Shown one piece after another: positions 52,383 through 61,528 of a DNA stretch of 64,000 bases. The notes beneath the pieces are model-generated. The model ran no database searches and was not told the origin of the DNA. It was given only the letters and a program-made list of their open reading frames with translations. Source of the DNA: CAYYWP01 sp050176585 (GTDB taxonomy: Bacteria; Desulfobacterota; Binatia; HRBIN30; CADEER01); assembly GCA_050176585.1 (NCBI GenBank), contig JBFXHX010000006.1, positions 62,001-126,000 on the forward strand. Reading direction: 5' to 3'. The position numbers and the translations under genes were made by a program. The stretch's first letter is position 1. Each line of letters opens with the position of its first letter.

Positions 52383-54002
52383 ATGACGTCAATTTCTCGC
52401 CTGGCAGAGGTTAGCGCGGGTATTAAAGCGCTGCGTCGGCGGTTGAATTCCCTCACCGCGCAGCGCGCCTTTGCGGTCGCGGCGGCAATGGTTCTCCTCG
52501 CCGGCGCCGCGCTGGTCGGACTGGCTCTCCGCGCGCCCAAGAACCTGTTCGAACCGTGTGCGTGGGCAGCGCTCGTCGCAGTCTGTGCTGTCTCCGTCTA
52601 CGCCGTCTGGCGCGCCCGCCGAGCTTGGCTCTCGATCCTGGCTACCGCGCATCTGGCGGATCGGCGCGCAGCACTCGACGATCGGCTCGCGACTGTCCTC
52701 GGTGCACCCCGTTCGAACGCGGACTCCGCCCTGCTCCCATTGTTGATCGAACAAACGCTCGCTCAGCAGCATGAATGGGGCGTGAAAACGCTCGCACCGC
52801 ACCGGCTGGCGCACCGCCTGCTGTCGGTCCCCGCTGCCCTCGCGGTGTTGATTGCGGTGGCGTTCTATACGCGGCCCGCCGCACAACCGGGCACGTTGCC
52901 TGTGTTAGCCGGCCGTCCCGAGCAGATGGCCGCTCAGCCTCCGCGGGGGCAATCGGCCGGACAAGCGCAAAGCGCTCTCCAGCAGAGCCAGGTGGCTGAC
53001 GCGAACCGCGGAGCCGTTAACCCGAACCCACCCGGCGCCAGCGGTTCGAACCAACCGCAGGGCGCGAGTCCTACTGGGCCGGGTGACGCCCCCGACCCCG
53101 CCGGTTCCGGACACACCGATCAGCCCTCTCCGGATGGCACCGGCGCTCCGCGTACCGGAGATGACCAGGCAGCCGCCGCAGGCGCGGACCAGCAACCCGC
53201 AGACTCCCGAACGGAGCAAGCAGCGGGCGAGCCACCCGAGGGCGGCTTACCGTCCATGCAGGGCACCGGGGCCGCCAAGCCGGCCGATACCGGTCTCGAA
53301 GGCGGGACCAAGATGGAGAGACGTCGGACCCGCGAGACGGTTCCTTGGGAGCGGGGGGACGACAGCACTCCCGGGTGGAAGACCGCGCCGGCGATGGCAC
53401 TGCGCGGGGCGATTCGAGAAGCGTTCGGCGCACAACCGGAACCCCAGGACGGCACACCGTCCGAACCGGAGCCGCCCGGGGCCGTCGCAATGGCGAGAAT
53501 CGGGACCTCAGAAGCCGAAGAGCCGGCACCTGAGCCGGATGGCTCCGGTGAGGCCGGGGTCGAACCGGACGAGAGCGGTCTGCAGGCCGAGCTGCCCGCG
53601 CGCCCAGACGGGAATCGCGTTGACAAGGGCCCGGCCAGTCCTGCGCAGGTAAAAGGACGGGACGCCGGCCGCGGCGTGCCGGGGGCGTCCAGCGGCACGA
53701 CCGGCCCTGGCGGGCTCTACAAAGATCGGCGCCAAGCCGGTGCCGAGAAGCGCGGCGGCTCAAAGGATGGCGAGAAGCCCGGTGGAAAAGCGATCGCGAT
53801 CCGGCTCGGTGCGACCTCCGCGAGCAGCGGGGATGCTCCCCGTCCGGATAACCCAGCCGACGCCGCCGCGCTGGCCGCGGTGACGAGCGGACGGGCGCTG
53901 CCGGAATTGTCTCCTGAACAGAGCGCCGATGCTGCGTTGCAAAAGGTCGAGGTTTCACAGGAGTATGAGGCCATCGTCCGCCGCATTTTCACCCGCGACT
54001 GA
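52383..54002 (+). CDS. Membrane-anchored protein with long disordered region, first gene of a MoxR cluster
   Basis: The 539-residue product has an N-terminal basic/amphipathic segment, two membrane helices around residues 30-75, a short helical region (LADRRAALDDRLATV) and a further hydrophobic stretch near residue 150. After that about 330 residues are low-complexity, rich in Pro, Gly, Ala, Asp and Glu. A short ordered C-terminus ends EVSQEYEAIVRRIFTRD. I recall proteins of this kind (DUF4175-like) beside MoxR ATPases and VWA proteins, but the family is not certain. I chose the ATG at 52383 over 52347 because of the candidate promoter and the AGGA site. Its role is probably structural within the MoxR/VWA membrane complex. 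Confidence 0.8.
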   Translation: MTSISRLAEVSAGIKALRRRLNSLTAQRAFAVAAAMVLLAGAALVGLALRAPKNLFEPCAWAALVAVCAVSVYAVWRARRAWLSILATAHLADRRAALDDRLATVLGAPRSNADSALLPLLIEQTLAQQHEWGVKTLAPHRLAHRLLSVPAALAVLIAVAFYTRPAAQPGTLPVLAGRPEQMAAQPPRGQSAGQAQSALQQSQVADANRGAVNPNPPGASGSNQPQGASPTGPGDAPDPAGSGHTDQPSPDGTGAPRTGDDQAAAAGADQQPADSRTEQAAGEPPEGGLPSMQGTGAAKPADTGLEGGTKMERRRTRETVPWERGDDSTPGWKTAPAMALRGAIREAFGAQPEPQDGTPSEPEPPGAVAMARIGTSEAEEPAPEPDGSGEAGVEPDESGLQAELPARPDGNRVDKGPASPAQVKGRDAGRGVPGASSGTTGPGGLYKDRRQAGAEKRGGSKDGEKPGGKAIAIRLGATSASSGDAPRPDNPADAAALAAVTSGRALPELSPEQSADAALQKVEVSQEYEAIVRRIFTRD

Positions 54003-54053
54003 TCACAACGTTTCCGACCGAAGCTGACCGGAAGCTCAACCGCCGGAGAGCCC

Positions 54054-55163
54054 ATGTCGACAACCGCATGCAGTCCCACTCACGCCGCCGGCCGCGAGCG
54101 CGCATCGGCAGTGCCCACACGCGGTCTCGACACGGGCGCCGCGCGGGCGCTGCTCGAGGATTTTCAAACGGTCTACACGTGCATTCGCGCACAACTGGCG
54201 ACCGTGATCGTCGGCTATGACGACGTCATCGACGAAATCCTGACCGCGCTGTTCGCCGGTGGCCATGTGCTCATCGAAGGCGTGCCCGGCACCGGCAAGA
54301 CCTTGCTCGTGCGCTCGCTGGCGCAAGCGTTGAACCTGAGCTTCAACCGCATCCAATTCACCGTCGACCTGATGCCCGCGGACATCACCGGCACGCGCGT
54401 GCTCTACGAGCAGGACGGGCAGCGCGAGCTCGTGTTCGCCCGCGGTCCCGTATTCGCCCACGTGTTGCTCGCAGACGAGATCAATCGCGCGACGCCGAAA
54501 ACGCAAGCGGCACTGCTCGAAGCCATGGCCGAACGGCAGGTCACCGCGGCCGGAGCCACGTATGAGCTGCCGCCACCGTTCTTCGTGCTCGCCACGCTGA
54601 ATCCAATCGAAATGGAGGGCACCTACCCACTGCCGGAAGCCCAGCTCGACCGATTTCTGTTCAAGGTCTTTCTGCCCTATCCGGGATCCGCGGAGCTGCA
54701 ACGCATCATCGGCACCACCACCGGTGGAACACTCGCGCAGATCGAGCCCGTGTTTCCGGCCGAGTCCGCCGCCGCGCGCCTTGAAGAGCTCAAAGCCCTG
54801 GTGCGCGAGGTGATGGTGGCGCCACATCTCGAAGAGTACGCCGCCGCCTTGATCCGCGCGACCATCCCGCACAGCTCCAAGTTCGCACCCGCGGGCCCCG
54901 CGCTGCTCCCGCCGGACGAGGAGATCAGCCGCTATGTGGCGTTCGGGTCCAGCCCCCGCGGCGGACAGGCGCTGCTACTCGGCGCCAAAGTGCGCGCCCT
55001 GCTGGCCGGGCGCGTGAACGTGACCTACGACGACATTCACCGCGTCGCCGTGCCGGCCCTGAATCATCGCCTGGTGCTCAACTTCGCGGCGCGCGCCGAC
55101 GATGTCGACGCGCGCCGGCTCATCGATCGACTGCTCGATGCCGGCAAGCGCCTTCACCGCTGA
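54054..55163 (+). CDS. MoxR-type AAA+ ATPase
   Basis: The 369-residue AAA+ ATPase has Walker A (GVPGTGKTLLV), Walker B (LLADEINRATPKTQAALLEAM) and sensor features of the MoxR family. MoxR ATPases act as chaperones for VWA-domain proteins encoded nearby. The ATG at 54054 follows GGAGAG. The 3' end overlaps the DUF58 gene by 26 bp. An N-terminal extension of about 40 residues before the AAA+ domain is slightly longer than usual. Confidence 0.95.
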   Translation: MSTTACSPTHAAGRERASAVPTRGLDTGAARALLEDFQTVYTCIRAQLATVIVGYDDVIDEILTALFAGGHVLIEGVPGTGKTLLVRSLAQALNLSFNRIQFTVDLMPADITGTRVLYEQDGQRELVFARGPVFAHVLLADEINRATPKTQAALLEAMAERQVTAAGATYELPPPFFVLATLNPIEMEGTYPLPEAQLDRFLFKVFLPYPGSAELQRIIGTTTGGTLAQIEPVFPAESAAARLEELKALVREVMVAPHLEEYAAALIRATIPHSSKFAPAGPALLPPDEEISRYVAFGSSPRGGQALLLGAKVRALLAGRVNVTYDDIHRVAVPALNHRLVLNFAARADDVDARRLIDRLLDAGKRLHR

Positions 55164-56073
55164 CGTTCGCGCCGCTCTCCGCCTTGCCAGCGAGCCACAG
55201 CTCCTGCGCACGCTCGATCGCCTGCGCTTCATCCGCCAGCACAGTGTTGGGCAGAACCCCGGAGCGACACCCGTCAAGCGCGTCACACAGGCGACCGGCC
55301 TCGAAATCGCCGCACACAAACCGTACGTGCCCGGCGACGACCTGCGCTACGTCGACTGGAATGCGCTCGCGCGCCTCGACCAACGCATTATCAAGCGCTT
55401 TCAAGCCGAGCGCGAAGCGCCGCTGCACCTCGTGATCGATGCGAGCGCATCGATGGCCGTGCCGGCGGCCGACGGCAAGTTCGCCTTTGCCATCGCATTG
55501 GCGGCGGGCTTGGCCTATATCGCCCTTCAGCACGGACACCCGGCGCGGGCGGTCGTACTCGGAGGCGGCCCGGCGGACTTCGACGTATCGCCGCTGATCC
55601 GCCATGCCGGCCGATTGCCGGAGCTGCACGCGTTCCTAGGTCCGCGCACCGCCGGAGGTCCCACCCGGCTCGGCGAAGGCACTGCGGGGTACCTGCGGTC
55701 CACGCAGCTGCCGGGCACCGTGGTCGTGCTGTCGGACTTTCTCGTACCTGCATCGACTTACGAGCGCGCTCTCGATGAGATGCGCGCGCGCGGTTACGAT
55801 ATCGCTGCGCTGCGCATCATCGGCCCGCACGAGCGCGACGCGTCGGACCTGCCGCGCCGGGTGCGCCTTCGCGACGCCGAGAGCGGAGCAGAACGGGATG
55901 TCGACCTCACGGTCGCTCATCGTCAACGCTACGCCGAGATGGTTCAGAATCACCTGGAACAGCTCGCGCGCTGGTGCATACGGCGCGGTATCGCCTATCA
56001 CGCCGCCGATCCCGGCGTCGGGCTTTCGACGTGTTTTCTGCGCGATTTGCCGCGCGCGGGGCTCCTGCAGTGA
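55138..56073 (+). CDS. DUF58 family protein
   Basis: The 311-residue protein has the DUF58 core (EIAAHKPYVPGDDLRYVDWNALAR) and a VWA-like portion (LHLVIDASASMAV). The ATG at 55138 is preferred over an earlier in-frame start, which would lie deeper inside moxR. DUF58 proteins accompany MoxR in nearly all genomes where it occurs. It is expected to be cytoplasmic and to work with the ATPase and the two following membrane proteins. Confidence 0.93.
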   Translation: MPASAFTADVRAALRLASEPQLLRTLDRLRFIRQHSVGQNPGATPVKRVTQATGLEIAAHKPYVPGDDLRYVDWNALARLDQRIIKRFQAEREAPLHLVIDASASMAVPAADGKFAFAIALAAGLAYIALQHGHPARAVVLGGGPADFDVSPLIRHAGRLPELHAFLGPRTAGGPTRLGEGTAGYLRSTQLPGTVVVLSDFLVPASTYERALDEMRARGYDIAALRIIGPHERDASDLPRRVRLRDAESGAERDVDLTVAHRQRYAEMVQNHLEQLARWCIRRGIAYHAADPGVGLSTCFLRDLPRAGLLQ

Positions 56074-57920
56074 CGCTCGGGTTCGCTCATCCGCTCGCGT
56101 GGCTGCTGGCCGCACTGTTCGGTGTGCTGATCCTCCTGTACTTCCTCGAACGCAAGCGGCGACACATAGCCGTTCCTTCGCTGCTGCTCTGGGAGTTTCT
56201 GCCCGTGTCCGTGCCCAAAGCGGCGCGTTTCCGGCCGGACTGGCTCTTCCTGGTCCAGTGCGTGCTGCTGCTCGCGCTCATCGCCGGACTCGCCGATCCG
56301 TTTCTCTCGCGTCCCGGAGGAATCACCGCCGCCGGCCGAACCGTATTCGTCATGGACTGCTCGGCCAGCATGCAGGCGCGAGAGTACGCGGGGACGCGGT
56401 TCGAGACGGCTCGCGCGCTGCTGCGCGAGCGCCTGAGTGCGTTGCCGGCGGATCGCGAAGCCATCCTCATCGCCGCCGAGCAACCACCGAATCTACTCGC
56501 CGGTCCGACCATGAACCGCGCCGAGGTGCTGGACAAACTCGAAGCGCTCGAACCCGTCGATACCCGTGCCGATCTGGACGCAGCCCTCGCACTCGCCCAG
56601 CGCGCCGCCGCTCGCGACGATGGCTCCACGCGCATCGAATTGTTCAGCGACACACCGCGCGCACAGCTTTCGCCAGCGTGGCGGGACGCCGTTTCCCTTT
56701 TCCCGATCGGCGAGACCGACCACAACGTCGCGGTCGAAACGCTGCAGGTCTTCCAGGGCCGCTTCGATGATCCGCGCGCCGCTCACGCCTTCGTCGCGGT
56801 CCGCAACTTCGCCCATCACGAAGTACACGGCGTGCTCACGTTGCAGGTAGATGACACGCTTCTCAGCCGGCACGGGTTCACACTCCCGCCACGAGCGTCG
56901 GAAGGATATCCCGTCTCCGAGCTGCCGGGCCCCGGCATACTGCGCGCATCGCTGGACATCGACGACGCGCTCGCCGCCGACAATCAGGTGTACGCGCTGG
57001 TGCGCGCGGCCCGGCCGCTGAAACTCCTGGTGGTCTCCGACACTCCCTCCGTGCAGCGCGAGTTGGCGCGTATCGCGCGCGCCGCACCCAACGTGCAGGT
57101 CGAGGTCATCGCCCCGGCGAACTACGCCGGGGCGGCCGGCGCGGACATCGTCATCTTCTACCGCTTTGCACCGGCACTGCCGACCGAGGCCGCAAGCTTG
57201 TACATCGCCCCGAGCGCCACCGGCGGTCCCTTTCCATCGCGCGGGCGCCAGCAGCGCTTGCAGGTGGTCGATTGGCAGCAAGCGCATCCCGCGCTGCGCG
57301 GCTTGCGTCTCGACCGGCCCTTGCCGCTCTCCACCGCCCAGATGCTCGAGCTCCCTCCCTGGGCCGAGGTGCTGCTGACCGCGCGGGCCGGAGGGCGCGA
57401 CTTCCCACTCGCCGCGGCCGGCGTGCAGGGGGAGCGGCGCCATGCGGTGCTCGCATTCGACGTCGGCGTCGACCGCCTGCTCGCCGCGGATCACGTGGAC
57501 CTTCTGCTCCTGCTGCTCAGCTTGCTCGATTGGCTCGCGCCGACGGATGAGAACACCCGCATCATCCAGACCGGTACGGCCGAGGTCCTCCTCGGGCTCC
57601 CGGAGCTGCCGGTGCACATCACCAACCCCCGCGGGCGCGAAACGACTCTCGCAGCCGACGAAGTGGCGCTCCTCGACGCGCAGCTGGCCGGCGAATATCA
57701 CGTGTCCGTGGATAGTAGTGCGTTGCGCATCTTCGCCAACCTCGTAGACCCCGACGAATCCGATATCGGGCGCGAGCCGTCGGCTCCCTCGATCATCGCC
57801 GAGACGACCGAGGCGGCGACGACTCCCCGCGCGACTGGCCCGGGCTTCGGGTGGTGGTTGTACGCGCTCGGCGCGGCGCTCCTGCTCTGCGAGTGGGCGG
57901 CGGCGGTGTGGAGGGCGTGA
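56070..57920 (+). CDS. BatA-like membrane protein with von Willebrand A domain
   Basis: The GTG at 56070 overlaps the DUF58 stop (GTGA) and starts VTLGFAHPLAWLLAALFG, the typical BatA N-terminus with a membrane helix, a basic loop (ERKRRHIAVPSLLLWEF) and a second helix. A VWA domain with the metal-site motif DCSAS follows (about residues 90-235). The rest is an extracytoplasmic region and a C-terminal membrane helix. Length is 616 residues. Related proteins in aerotolerance (Bat) clusters are proposed to aid cell-envelope integrity; the specific role here is unknown. Confidence 0.9.
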   Translation: MTLGFAHPLAWLLAALFGVLILLYFLERKRRHIAVPSLLLWEFLPVSVPKAARFRPDWLFLVQCVLLLALIAGLADPFLSRPGGITAAGRTVFVMDCSASMQAREYAGTRFETARALLRERLSALPADREAILIAAEQPPNLLAGPTMNRAEVLDKLEALEPVDTRADLDAALALAQRAAARDDGSTRIELFSDTPRAQLSPAWRDAVSLFPIGETDHNVAVETLQVFQGRFDDPRAAHAFVAVRNFAHHEVHGVLTLQVDDTLLSRHGFTLPPRASEGYPVSELPGPGILRASLDIDDALAADNQVYALVRAARPLKLLVVSDTPSVQRELARIARAAPNVQVEVIAPANYAGAAGADIVIFYRFAPALPTEAASLYIAPSATGGPFPSRGRQQRLQVVDWQQAHPALRGLRLDRPLPLSTAQMLELPPWAEVLLTARAGGRDFPLAAAGVQGERRHAVLAFDVGVDRLLAADHVDLLLLLLSLLDWLAPTDENTRIIQTGTAEVLLGLPELPVHITNPRGRETTLAADEVALLDAQLAGEYHVSVDSSALRIFANLVDPDESDIGREPSAPSIIAETTEAATTPRATGPGFGWWLYALGAALLLCEWAAAVWRA

Positions 57921-60575
57921 ATGGAATCCCCGAGCCTCTCCTACATCCTCGCCCATTTTGCCGATGCCGGATTTTCGCTGCGGTATCCGATCGCCCTCGT
58001 ATTGCTGGCTGGACTGCCCTTGGTCTTCCGGTGGACCTACCCGACCGGCCTTCTCGCTTCGCTACTGCGCGCCGGCGCGTACGTCGCGGTGGTGCTCGCC
58101 ATCGCCGGAGCGGAGATCACCACACGCATGCCGAGCGAACGCGTGACGGTGATCGCGGCGATCGACGTGTCGCCGAGCGTCGACGAGGCGGGACGCGAGT
58201 GGGCGAGACAGTACGTCAACCAGTTGCAGTCCGCGCTCGCTCCAGATGACGAGCTGGCGCTGCTCGCGTTTGGCAGCGACATCCGCTTGCTGCGCCCGCC
58301 GGCTCCGCCGGCACCGCTCGCCCGCCCGCTCGAGCCGATCGGACGGGCGGCGACCAACCTCGCCGCCGCCATCGACGGCGCCGTGGCCCTGCTGCCCGCC
58401 GAAGGCAGGCGGCAGGTGCTGCTGCTGACCGACGGAAACGAAACACACGGAGACAGCAGACACCGACTCCCCTGGTTGCGCGCCGGCGGCGTACGCATCG
58501 ACGCGGCCATTCCACCGCAGCGCGCGGGCACGGACGTGAGTATCGACAACTTGGTCGCGCCACCGCTGGTGGGCGCCGACAGCGTCTCGCAGATCGGCAT
58601 CGTCGCGCACAACGACGGGCCGCTCCGTTCAGCGGTGCTGAATCTCTATCTCGACGACCAGATCGCCGACAGCGCGGCCGTCGAGCTGCCGCCGGGCAGC
58701 ATGGCGATCATGATGCCCGCGCAGCTGAGCGGCGAAGGCAGTTACCGCCTCCGGGCCGAGCTCGCTGTCGACGACGATCCGAAAGCCGCCAACAACGTCC
58801 GCGACGTCGGCATCACGATCCGCGAGCGATCGCGCGCTCTGGTCCTGACGGCTCGCCGGGAGTCGGCGGTCGCCCGCGCGTTGCAGCGGAAGCAGCTCCA
58901 GGTCGACGTGCGCCCGCCCGCGACCTTGCGCAGCGAAGCGGACCTCGCGCCGTATCACGTCGTCGTGCTCGAGGACATCACACCCGCTCAACTCACGGCG
59001 CCAGGCCTCGACGTACTCGAGAGCTGGGTGCGCGTCCACGGAGGGGGGCTCGTGGTCAGCGGGGGGGGCAACACATTCGACAGCCGCTTCGCACAGACGG
59101 CGCTCAAACGGCTGCTGCCGGTCACGCTGGAATCCCGACGGCCGAAGAGACCCGTCGAGCGCGAGCCGATGGCGCTGATGCTGGTCATCGACCGATCGAA
59201 CAGCATGGGCTTCAACAGCCGCACGGACATGCTGCGCGACGGCGAAAAGATGCGCTACGCCAAGGAGGCCGCGCTGGCCGTGGTCGGCCAGCTGAAAGAC
59301 CGCGACCTGGTCGGCCTCATCGCCTTCGATTCGGAGCCATACGAAATCGCCGCCCTCTCGTCACTGCGGCAGAACCGCAAGCTGCTTGAGGAGCGCATCC
59401 CATTGCTGGTGGAAAACGGCGGGACGGATTTCTATGCCGCGCTGGAGATCGCGCACCGGCAACTCGCCGCTTCGGGTGTGTCGCAACGGCACGTGATTCT
59501 GCTCACCGACGGCGACACGAACCGGCCCGCCGCCGACGACTACCGCGAGATCATCGGCGCGCTCGCGCACGACGGCGTGGCCGTGACGACGATTCGCGTC
59601 GGCGACAACCGTATCAACCTCAAACTGCTGCAAGACCTGTCTCAACAGACGGGCGGGGAGTTCCACTACGTGCAGGACGCCCAGAGCTTGCCCGACCTGA
59701 TGTTGCGCGAAACGGCTCGCGCAGCCGAACCGGAGGAGACGGCGACCGAAGTTTTCTACCCGGAAGTGGGGGCGCAGAGTCAGCTGCTGCGCGGTATCGA
59801 CCAATCCGAGTTGCCCCCGCTCACCGGATACGCGTCGGCGAAGGCGAAAGACGGTGCGGATGTCCTGCTCCGCGTGCGGCGCAGCGATCGCCAAGATCCT
59901 CTCCTCGCCGTCTGGCAGTACGGCTTGGGCCGCGTCGCCGCTTTCACCGCGAGTCCCACCACTGATACCGAGCGGTGGTTGGCGTGGCGCGAGTTTGCGA
60001 AGTTCTGGTCGCAGATCACCCATTGGGTGGCGCGCGAACACAGCGATGACGAGGTCGCGATCGACGCCCGCCGACGCGACGGCGTCACCGAGCTCCAAGT
60101 GCGTACTTTCGGGCCCAGTGCCGACGGCGCCAGCCTCATCGCACGCGTGGCGATGGACGACGCGGTGCGCGAGATCCCGATGGTGCCGCGCCAGCCGCGC
60201 CTCTTCACGGCCAATCTGCTCGGGATTCAACCCGGCCGCTACACTGTGACCATCGTCAAACGGAGCCCTACAGGTGAGATCCGCGAGCACACGGAGCCGG
60301 TGAGCATCCCGAGCGCGGACCTGGGCGATCAGGCGGAGTTCGAACGCAATGCGCCGAACACGAGCCTGCTCAGCCAGATCACCGAAGCGACCGGCGGCCG
60401 CCTCAATGCCGAACCGCGCGAGCTGGCCTTCCGCGAAACTGGAGAGCGGCGCGCCGGTCACCCACTCGATTTCGTCTTGCTCCCGCTCGCCATGGTGTTG
60501 TTCCTCGCCGATACCGCCGTGCGCCGCCTCGGCCGGTGGCACGTCGCGGCACCGTCGGTTGCGGCGCGGACGTAA
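57921..60575 (+). CDS. Large membrane protein with two von Willebrand A domains
   Basis: The 884-residue product begins immediately after the preceding stop codon. Two N-terminal membrane helices (about residues 22-60) are followed by a first VWA domain with DVSPS, a beta-sandwich and glutamine-amidotransferase-like segment, then a second VWA domain with DRSNS (LMLVIDRSNSMGF), and a C-terminal membrane helix (LLPLAMVLFLADTAVRR). Both VWA domains keep the metal-site DxSxS. It is probably the partner of the 56070 protein and a client of the MoxR ATPase. The 374 bp downstream to ridA hold the hydrolase remnant at 60657-60905 and nothing else I can support. Confidence 0.9.
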   Translation: MESPSLSYILAHFADAGFSLRYPIALVLLAGLPLVFRWTYPTGLLASLLRAGAYVAVVLAIAGAEITTRMPSERVTVIAAIDVSPSVDEAGREWARQYVNQLQSALAPDDELALLAFGSDIRLLRPPAPPAPLARPLEPIGRAATNLAAAIDGAVALLPAEGRRQVLLLTDGNETHGDSRHRLPWLRAGGVRIDAAIPPQRAGTDVSIDNLVAPPLVGADSVSQIGIVAHNDGPLRSAVLNLYLDDQIADSAAVELPPGSMAIMMPAQLSGEGSYRLRAELAVDDDPKAANNVRDVGITIRERSRALVLTARRESAVARALQRKQLQVDVRPPATLRSEADLAPYHVVVLEDITPAQLTAPGLDVLESWVRVHGGGLVVSGGGNTFDSRFAQTALKRLLPVTLESRRPKRPVEREPMALMLVIDRSNSMGFNSRTDMLRDGEKMRYAKEAALAVVGQLKDRDLVGLIAFDSEPYEIAALSSLRQNRKLLEERIPLLVENGGTDFYAALEIAHRQLAASGVSQRHVILLTDGDTNRPAADDYREIIGALAHDGVAVTTIRVGDNRINLKLLQDLSQQTGGEFHYVQDAQSLPDLMLRETARAAEPEETATEVFYPEVGAQSQLLRGIDQSELPPLTGYASAKAKDGADVLLRVRRSDRQDPLLAVWQYGLGRVAAFTASPTTDTERWLAWREFAKFWSQITHWVAREHSDDEVAIDARRRDGVTELQVRTFGPSADGASLIARVAMDDAVREIPMVPRQPRLFTANLLGIQPGRYTVTIVKRSPTGEIREHTEPVSIPSADLGDQAEFERNAPNTSLLSQITEATGGRLNAEPRELAFRETGERRAGHPLDFVLLPLAMVLFLADTAVRRLGRWHVAAPSVAART

Positions 60576-60656
60576 GCTCGCCGGCACATGCGCGCAGCGT
60601 CCGACCCTGCCGGCCGGCCCGCGACAGCGCCCTTCGAGCTCGTCGGCTGACGGTGC

Positions 60657-60905
60657 TCAGCGACAACCGTCAGAGCGGTCGGCGCCGAATCCTTCGCGGC
60701 GCCATTCGGTCGCCAGAGCCATCGCGCCGCGCGCCGCAGCCGGTTCCGCTAGGCCTCCAGACGGCCCAGCATGGATTGTGCCCTGCAAGCGCGCCGCCGT
60801 GGCGCGCACGCCCGCCTCGCGGAGTTTGTTCGCGTACGCTTCGCCCGCGTCGCGCAATACGGCGGCCGCCGCGGTGGTGACGAGCGTGCGTGAGTCCAGC
60901 TCACT
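60657..60905 (-). pseudogene. C-terminal remnant of an HSL-type alpha/beta hydrolase
   Basis: An open minus-strand frame here reads SRTLVTTAAAAVLRDAGEA, then YANKLREAGVRATAARLQGT, then IHAGPSGGLAEPAAARGAM, closely following the C-terminal part of hormone-sensitive-lipase-type esterases (usually ...EFDVLRDEGEAYA...GTIHDF...). The catalytic Asp position (normally FD before VLRDEG) has become Ala, and no start codon or upstream hydrolase domains (nucleophile, HGGG) are present; the frame runs only into ridA, which uses another frame. I infer a decayed fragment. It could instead be chance coding-like sequence, but the match of motif order is good. Confidence 0.5.
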
Positions 60906-60949
60906 GCGCGCGCGAAGCGCAAATGCGCCGATCGAGATCGCGAACGCGC

Positions 60950-61420
60950 TCAGCGAAGCTTGGCGATCATGTCCACCTCGACGACCGCTTGCAGCGGGAG
61001 CTGCGCCATACCCACGGCCGAGCGCGCATGCCAGCCGTTTTCGCCGAGGACGTCCGCCATCAATTGGGAATACCCGTTGATCACTGACGGTTGATCCGAA
61101 AAATCGAGATCGCTGTTCACATACCCGTTCACGCGCAGGATACGCTCCACGCGATCCAGCGAGCCGAGCTCGGCGCGCAAGATGCGCAGGTGATTCGCCG
61201 CGCACAGCGCAGCCGCTCTCTTCGCGGTTTCCACGCTGACCTGCGACGGGACTTTCCCTCTGAATTCAGGCGCGAGATTCAGCTGCCCGTCGAACGGCAC
61301 CACGCCGGATAAATAGGCCGTCGTCCCGTCGATCACGATCAGCCGGTACATGGCGCCCGCCGTGGGCACGCGATCCAAGGGATACCCCATCGCTTCGAGC
61401 TTCGTCTCGGCTTCCGACAT
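60950..61420 (-). CDS. RidA/YjgF family protein
   Basis: This 156-residue protein belongs to the RidA (YjgF/YER057c) family, as seen from AYLSGVVPFDG near the start of the fold, RVERILRVNGYVNSD and the C-terminal RSAVGMAQLPLQAVVEVDMIA. Classical RidA deaminates reactive enamine/imine intermediates; the catalytic arginine is in the GARSAVG-like segment here read as HARSAVG. Its subtype is not certain. It is separated by about 108 bp from the amidase and converges on the VWA gene. Confidence 0.92.
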   Translation of the reverse strand: MSEAETKLEAMGYPLDRVPTAGAMYRLIVIDGTTAYLSGVVPFDGQLNLAPEFRGKVPSQVSVETAKRAAALCAANHLRILRAELGSLDRVERILRVNGYVNSDLDFSDQPSVINGYSQLMADVLGENGWHARSAVGMAQLPLQAVVEVDMIAKLR

Positions 61421-61528
61421 GCCGGCGAACTTACCAGATCGCGAGCGCGCTTGACTACGAATTTCCCGGCGGAGCCGCCGGGCGCATCGGCACTGCCGAG
61501 CGGCGCATCTCCGCCTAGTGTCGAGGCT

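Noticed and set aside
61206..61420. Possible fusion of RidA with the downstream hydrolase-like frame
   Set aside because: The two frames differ and ridA has its own stop codon at 60950, so a fusion would need a frameshift for which there is no evidence.
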